Part shown: one piece after another, positions 5,805 through 8,751 of the stretch
Layout: every line of letters starts with the position of its first letter
Position numbering within the stretch: the stretch's first letter is position 1
From: Thiobacillus sp. UBA2186
GTDB lineage: Bacteria > Pseudomonadota > Gammaproteobacteria > Burkholderiales > Thiobacillaceae
Assembly (NCBI GenBank): GCA_002327405.1
Contig: DCVO01000102.1
Location: 1 to 8,751 of the forward strand
DNA: 8,751 nucleotides
Direction of reading: 5' to 3'
Notes under the pieces: model-generated
Told to the model about the DNA's origin: nothing
The model's database searches: none
The model's input: only the letters and a program-made list of their open reading frames with translations
Position numbers and translations under genes: made by a program

Positions 5805-5831
5805 ATGCAGACTTCAACCGCCATCCGGTGA
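5805..5831 (+). CDS. Possible 8-codon leader peptide overlapping the crcB start
   Basis: ATG at 5805 opens an 8-residue frame, MQTSTAIR, that ends with TGA at 5829-5831 and overlaps the crcB GTG (5828) as GTGA. crcB has no visible Shine-Dalgarno, so ribosomes ending here could restart on crcB. It is too short to judge by composition, and chance is a real alternative. Confidence 0.25.
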   Translation: MQTSTAIR

Positions 5832-6205
5832 GCGGCTTTCTGGCCGTGGGCGTCGGCGCCATGCTCGGCGCCTGGCTGCGCTGGGGGTTGGGCCTGTGGC
5901 TCAATCCGGCATATCCGACCCTGCCTGCGGGCACGCTGGCGGCGAACCTGATCGGCGGCTATTTCATCGGCGTCGCCATTGCGTTCTTTTCGCAGCATCC
6001 CGGCCTTGCGCCCGAATGGCGCCTGCTGCTCATTACCGGCTTCCTGGGGGCGCTGACCACTTTTTCCACCTTTTCAGCCGAGGTCGTGACCATGATCACC
6101 CGCGGCCAGTATGCCTGGGCGCTGGCGACGGCAGCATTGCATCTGTTCGGCTCCCTGGGCGCAACCGGCCTGGGGCTGTGGACTTTCAAACTCATTCGGG
6201 GATAA
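5828..6205 (+). CDS. crcB: Fluoride ion channel CrcB (Fluc)
   Basis: Small membrane protein that assembles as a dual-topology dimer and lets fluoride leak out of the cell. The 125-residue length is typical, with four hydrophobic segments (about 3-22, 35-55, 64-90, 97-121). Signatures: GVGAMLGAWLRW (8-19), GTLAANLIGGYFIG (35-48) with N40 in the pore-lining position, and GFLGALTTFSTFSAE (71-85), whose F79 and F82 form the phenylalanine boxes along the fluoride path. The start is GTG; other upstream ATGs are out of frame and the N-terminus aligns with the family. No fluoride riboswitch fits in the 53 bases upstream. It is the first of five tightly packed genes; DUF190 begins two bases after its stop. 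Confidence 0.95.
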   Translation: MSGFLAVGVGAMLGAWLRWGLGLWLNPAYPTLPAGTLAANLIGGYFIGVAIAFFSQHPGLAPEWRLLLITGFLGALTTFSTFSAEVVTMITRGQYAWALATAALHLFGSLGATGLGLWTFKLIRG

Positions 6206-6207
6206 AC

Positions 6208-6522
6208 ATGAATGCCGTCATGCTGCGCCTGTTCACTGAAGAGGATCACAAGCACCAGGGCAGGCTGGTGTACGAGTGGCTGCTGGAGACGGGGCGCGAA
6301 ATGGGCCTGGCCGGCGGCTCGGCATTCCGCGCCATCGCCGGCTACGGCCACGGCGGTCGCATGCACGAGGACAGCTTCTTCGAACTCGGCGGCAAGCTGC
6401 CGGTCGAGGTGATGTTCGCCGCCAGTGCGGAACAGGTCGATGCGCTGCTGGCGAGGCTGGCCGCCGAAGGCCTGCGCCTTTTTTATATCCGCACCGCGGC
6501 GGAAACCGGCACCACCGGTTGA
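6208..6522 (+). CDS. DUF190 PII-like protein
   Basis: The 104-residue cytoplasmic protein fits DUF190: LRLFTEEDHKHQGRLVYEWLLETGREMGLAGGSAFRAIAGYG (6-47) gives the first beta-alpha unit, the family marker GYGHGGRMH (45-53) follows, then ELGGKLPVEVMFAASAEQVDALLARLAAEG (59-88) gives the second unit. DUF190 has a PII/CutA-like ferredoxin fold and is often next to crcB, so a role in fluoride response or in regulating a neighbouring membrane protein is plausible but unproven. ATG at 6208 has GGGGA about six bases upstream, near the crcB stop. It lies two bases after crcB and three bases before the permease gene, between two membrane proteins in one operon. Confidence 0.88.
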   Translation: MNAVMLRLFTEEDHKHQGRLVYEWLLETGREMGLAGGSAFRAIAGYGHGGRMHEDSFFELGGKLPVEVMFAASAEQVDALLARLAAEGLRLFYIRTAAETGTTG

Positions 6523-6525
6523 TTG

Positions 6526-7278
6526 ATGGACCTCACCCTACAGTTCCTGCTGTTCGTCGCGTCGCTGCTGGCCAATTTCTTTTCCGCACTGTCCGGCGGC
6601 GGGGCCGGGCTGATCCAGTTTCCCATTCTGATCTTTCTGGGCCTTTCGTTCAGCGTGGCACTGGCCACGCACAAGGTCGCCAGCGTCGCACTGGGGCTGG
6701 GCGCGACGGTTCGCCACCTGAAGGAAAGCCATCTCGCCCGGCGCGAATCCTTCATCATCCTGGGCGCGGGACTTCCCGGCGTGGTGCTGGGCGCTTCCAC
6801 CATCCTCAGGGTGCCGGAAGACATAGCCACCTTCCTGCTGGGATTGTTGACGCTGAGCCTGGGCGTGTATTCCATCTTCAGGCCCCAGCTCGGCATGGAG
6901 TACGCGCCGCGCAACTGGCAAGGTCCTGGCCTGTTTGCCGGCATGCTGGGCCTGTTCGTGGTCGGTTTCCTCAACGGTTCCATCACTTCCGGCACCGGGC
7001 TGTTCCTCACCATCTGGCTGATCCGCCACTTCGGCCTGGATTACAAACGGGCCGTGGCCTACACCCTGGTGCTGTGCGGACTGTTCTGGAACGGCACCGG
7101 CGCCCTGGTGCTGGGCTACCTCGGCACCATCGCCTGGGACTGGATGCCGGCCCTGCTTGCCGGCTCGATGCTCGGCGGTTATCTTGGCAGCCATGTTGCC
7201 ATCAAGAAAGGCAATCTGTGGATCAAGCGTTCGTTCGAGATCGTGACTGTCCTGATCGGGCTGAAATTGATGATATGA
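6526..7278 (+). CDS. TauE/SafE family permease
   Basis: Integral membrane protein of 250 residues, the usual size for the family, with about seven to eight hydrophobic segments. The start MDLTLQFLLFVASLLANFFSALSGGGAGLIQFP shows the diagnostic glycine-rich first repeat (SGGGAGL, 23-29), and VVGFLNGSITSGTGLFLTIWLIRHFGLDYKRAVAYT is the matching second repeat with the SGTG turn. The family includes candidate exporters of sulfite, sulfoacetate and other anions; substrate cannot be read from the sequence. A TTG at 6523 precedes the ATG at 6526; I take the ATG. No Shine-Dalgarno is visible, so translation is probably coupled to the DUF190 gene. The stop overlaps the tadA start (ATGA). Confidence 0.9.
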   Translation: MDLTLQFLLFVASLLANFFSALSGGGAGLIQFPILIFLGLSFSVALATHKVASVALGLGATVRHLKESHLARRESFIILGAGLPGVVLGASTILRVPEDIATFLLGLLTLSLGVYSIFRPQLGMEYAPRNWQGPGLFAGMLGLFVVGFLNGSITSGTGLFLTIWLIRHFGLDYKRAVAYTLVLCGLFWNGTGALVLGYLGTIAWDWMPALLAGSMLGGYLGSHVAIKKGNLWIKRSFEIVTVLIGLKLMI

Positions 7279-7742
7279 CCGACGAAGAGTACATGCGCGA
7301 AGCCCTGACCCAGGCGCGCCTGGCCTGGGACAAGGGCGAGGTTCCGGTGGGCGCGGTGGTGGTGAAGGATGGCGCCATCGTCGGCCGCGGCTACAACCAG
7401 CCCATTTCCAGCCACGACCCCAGCGCCCACGCCGAAGTCATGGCCCTGCGCGACGCGGCGAAGAACATCGGCAACTACCGGCTGGTCGATTCCACCCTGT
7501 ACGTCACCTTCGAGCCCTGCGCCATGTGCGCCGGCGCCATCTTCCACGCGCGCGTGAAGCGCGTTGTCTACGGCGCCACGGAATACAAGACCGGCGCGGC
7601 CGGCAGCATCGTCAACCTGTTCGCCGAGCCGAAACTGAATTTCCATGCCGAGATCGAAGGCGGCGTGCTGGCCGGGGAGTGCGGGAAACTCGTCAGCGAT
7701 TTTTTCGCCGAACGCCGGCGCCGGAACAGAGGCGAACTGTGA
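7275..7742 (+). CDS. tadA: tRNA-specific adenosine deaminase TadA
   Basis: Zinc enzyme that deaminates A34 to inosine in the anticodon of tRNA-Arg(ACG), needed to read CGU/CGC/CGA codons; generally essential. The 155-residue protein has the CDA-fold motifs HAE (H52, E54: zinc ligand and proton shuttle) and PCAMC (P81, C82, C85: zinc ligands), plus EVPVGAVVV (22-30) and the tRNA-contacting stretch ATEYKTGAAGSIVNLF (101-116). The C-terminus ends in an Arg-rich helix ERRRRNRGEL, usual for the family. ATG 7275 overlaps the permease stop by four bases, and the TGA overlaps the next ATG by one base, so it is embedded in the crcB operon. Confidence 0.95.
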   Translation: MTDEEYMREALTQARLAWDKGEVPVGAVVVKDGAIVGRGYNQPISSHDPSAHAEVMALRDAAKNIGNYRLVDSTLYVTFEPCAMCAGAIFHARVKRVVYGATEYKTGAAGSIVNLFAEPKLNFHAEIEGGVLAGECGKLVSDFFAERRRRNRGEL

Positions 7743-8236
7743 TGGCCAGGTACTTCATAGACATCGACAGCCGTCTGCAACGTTTATACCTGTGGGAACC
7801 TTATCCGGAAGGCGACATGCTGATCCGTGAATATCGGATATCCACAGCAAAGAACGGTTTGGGCGAGCGAAACGGCAGCTATTGCACGCCACGCGGACGC
7901 CACCGCATTGCCGAGAAGATCGGCGCGGGCGAACCCCTCTATGCGGTATTCAAGGCGCGCGTGCCGACCGGCGAAGTGTGGTCGCGCGAACTGGCCAGAG
8001 ACAACCCAGACTGCGACTGGATCCTCACACGCATCCTCTGGCTGGACGGACTGGAGGAAGGAAAAAACAAGGGCGGCACGGTAGACAGCCACAGCCGCTA
8101 TATCTATATCCACGGCACCGACGAAGAGCATCTCATCGGCACGCCGGTTTCGCATGGCTGCATCCGCATGAAGAACGCGGATATCGCCGAGCTCTTCAAC
8201 CTGGTTGAAGAGGGCACCGAAGTCCGCATCAGTTAA
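7742..8236 (+). CDS. L,D-transpeptidase (YkuD-domain) protein without signal peptide
   Basis: The 164-residue protein is essentially a YkuD domain. The catalytic signature is complete: YIYIHGT (120-126) with H124 and SHGCIRM (137-143) with H138, the nucleophile C140 and R142. N-terminal strands (YFIDIDSRLQRLYLW, 4-18) and a TP-RG-R stretch (49-53) fit the fold. YkuD enzymes usually crosslink peptidoglycan or attach lipoproteins outside the inner membrane, yet the sequence begins MARYFIDIDSRLQ with no hydrophobic leader, so either export is unconventional or it acts in the cytoplasm. A further 25-residue acidic/basic insertion (about 86-117, CDWILTRILWLDGLEEGKNK) separates the substrate-binding strands. 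ATG overlaps the tadA stop (TGATG), with GAGGCG just upstream. It is the last gene before a hairpin terminator. Confidence 0.88.
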   Translation: MARYFIDIDSRLQRLYLWEPYPEGDMLIREYRISTAKNGLGERNGSYCTPRGRHRIAEKIGAGEPLYAVFKARVPTGEVWSRELARDNPDCDWILTRILWLDGLEEGKNKGGTVDSHSRYIYIHGTDEEHLIGTPVSHGCIRMKNADIAELFNLVEEGTEVRIS

Positions 8237-8238
8237 AA

Positions 8239-8260
8239 AATGCCCGCTTGCGCGGGCATT
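8239..8260. terminator. Strong hairpin terminator, T tract on the minus strand
   Basis: AATGCCCGC (8239-8247) pairs perfectly with GCGGGCATT (8252-8260) around a TTGC loop. A run of six A at 8235-8240 reads as a T tract leftward, making this a canonical intrinsic terminator for leftward transcription (dapD). Rightward, only ATTCATCC follows, so it should be weaker for the crcB-to-transpeptidase operon, though it begins two bases after that operon's last stop and may be bidirectional. Confidence 0.8.
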
Positions 8261-8433
8261 CATCCAAGGATGCTGTGTTTAAGGGAAGTTCAGCGTTTAC
8301 CTGGATCACACGCCAGGTCGGGGCCCGGCGCGCATCTTGTTATAGGCATTGCCGCTGTGGCGGCTTAATCAATGCCCTGGTAGTTATCTAATCGGCGCTT
8401 GCCGGGCTTTCTTGAGGGCATTGAAGGGTTGGC
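8261..8433. other. Non-coding stretch with competing inverted repeats downstream of dapD
   Basis: No ORF, tRNA or known RNA family is recognisable here. It contains a perfect hairpin ACCTGG (8299-8304)/CCAGGT (8313-8318) with an 8-base loop; a nested structure GGCATTG (8345-8351) with CAATGCC (8370-8376) enclosing CCGC/GCGG; and AGGGCATTG (8415-8423), which can pair with the same CAATGCCCT (8370-8378). CGGC/GCCG (8393-8404) forms another small stem. For leftward transcription all of this lies in the dapD 3' region before the terminator at 8239-8260, giving a structured tail of roughly 190 bases; a separate small RNA is an alternative. Confidence 0.4.
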
Positions 8434-8751
8434 TCAAATGCCGCGCAGCAGCTCGTTGATGCCGACCTTGGACAAGGTCTTCTCGTCCACTTTCTTCACG
8501 ATCACGGCGCAGTAAAGGCTGTAGTTGCCGTCCTTGGAGGGCAGGTTGCCGGACACCACGACCGAGCCGGCAGGCACGCGGCCATAATGGACTTCACCGG
8601 TTTCGCGATCGTAAACCTTGGTGGATTGGCCGATGTACACGCCCATGGAGATCACGCAGTTGTCTTCTACGATGACGCCTTCCACCACTTCCGAGCGCGC
8701 GCCGATGAAGCAGTTGTCCTCGATGATCGTCGGGTTGGCCTGCAGGGGCTC
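8434..8751 (-). CDS. dapD: Tetrahydrodipicolinate N-succinyltransferase DapD (C-terminal part)
   Basis: Cytoplasmic trimeric enzyme that transfers succinyl from succinyl-CoA to tetrahydrodipicolinate in the lysine/diaminopimelate pathway. The frame is open at the right edge; the last 105 residues are seen (E. coli DapD has 274). The left-handed beta-helix hexapeptide pattern is plain: PTIIEDNCFIGARSEVVEG, VIVEDNCVISMGVYIGQSTK, then DRETGEVHYGRVPAGSVVVSG with the pantetheine-side loop, and the family C-terminus SLYCAVIVKKVDEKT ... VGINELLRGI. A GTG inside the visible part might be mistaken for a start, but conserved sequence continues upstream to the edge. It converges on the transpeptidase gene, and its transcript probably ends at the hairpin at 8239-8260. 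Confidence 0.96.
   Translation of the reverse strand, partial: EPLQANPTIIEDNCFIGARSEVVEGVIVEDNCVISMGVYIGQSTKVYDRETGEVHYGRVPAGSVVVSGNLPSKDGNYSLYCAVIVKKVDEKTLSKVGINELLRGI

Noticed and set aside
5775..5827. Fluoride riboswitch upstream of crcB
   Set aside because: Only 53 bases are available and the conserved crcB-motif RNA blocks are not present.
8261..8433. 6S RNA or a tRNA in the gap before dapD
   Set aside because: I could not build the long closing stem and central bubble of 6S RNA, and there is no cloverleaf or T-loop sequence. Left as an unidentified structured region.
1..8751. CRISPR array, rRNA, tRNA or insertion sequence with transposase
   Set aside because: No spaced direct repeats, no RNA gene signatures and no transposase reading frame were found on either strand.

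Overview
The window is GC-rich and densely packed with genes. The protein families, and the very betaproteobacterial look of the DapD, MoaA and ModE-like sequences, suggest a member of the Betaproteobacteria, possibly a sulfur- or iron-oxidising or denitrifying lineage of Nitrosomonadales. That placement is inferred from protein character alone.

Region 1 (1-4234) is a molybdenum cofactor (Moco) cluster. A partial moaA reads leftward. Divergent from it, mobB, moeA and moaD read rightward, and moaE lies further right. MoaA starts the pathway, MoaD/MoaE form molybdopterin synthase, MoeA inserts molybdate and MobB supports guanine dinucleotide attachment; moaC and mogA/moaB are not in view. The moaA/mobB intergenic region carries an inverted repeat very close to a ModE operator. 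Between moaD and moaE sit two overlapping small genes: an orphan MbcA/ParS-type (DUF2384) domain protein and an unrecognised 90-residue protein. After them comes a roughly 168-bp palindromic MITE-like element.

Region 2 (4235-5231) holds two leftward genes: a ModE-type DNA-binding protein with no molybdate-binding domain, then a lipid-anchored monohaem cytochrome c with a long Ala/Pro linker. The ModE-like gene is the obvious candidate to read the operator upstream of moaA.

Region 3 (5301-8236) reads rightward. An exported DUF302 protein is followed by a compact run of crcB (fluoride channel), a DUF190 PII-like protein, a TauE/SafE permease, tadA (tRNA adenosine deaminase) and an L,D-transpeptidase-domain protein. 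The last five are separated by at most a few bases or overlap, so they probably form one operon. crcB starts at GTG, overlapping the stop of an 8-codon ORF.

Region 4 (8237-8751) has a strong hairpin terminator whose T tract faces leftward, about 170 bases of non-coding DNA with competing inverted repeats, and the 3' end of leftward dapD, cut by the window edge.

The main observations to follow up are the ModE operator with its one-domain regulator, the orphan DUF2384/unknown gene pair inside a Moco cluster, the mobB-moeA pair in one frame split by a single stop codon, the palindromic mobile element, and the alternative structures downstream of dapD.
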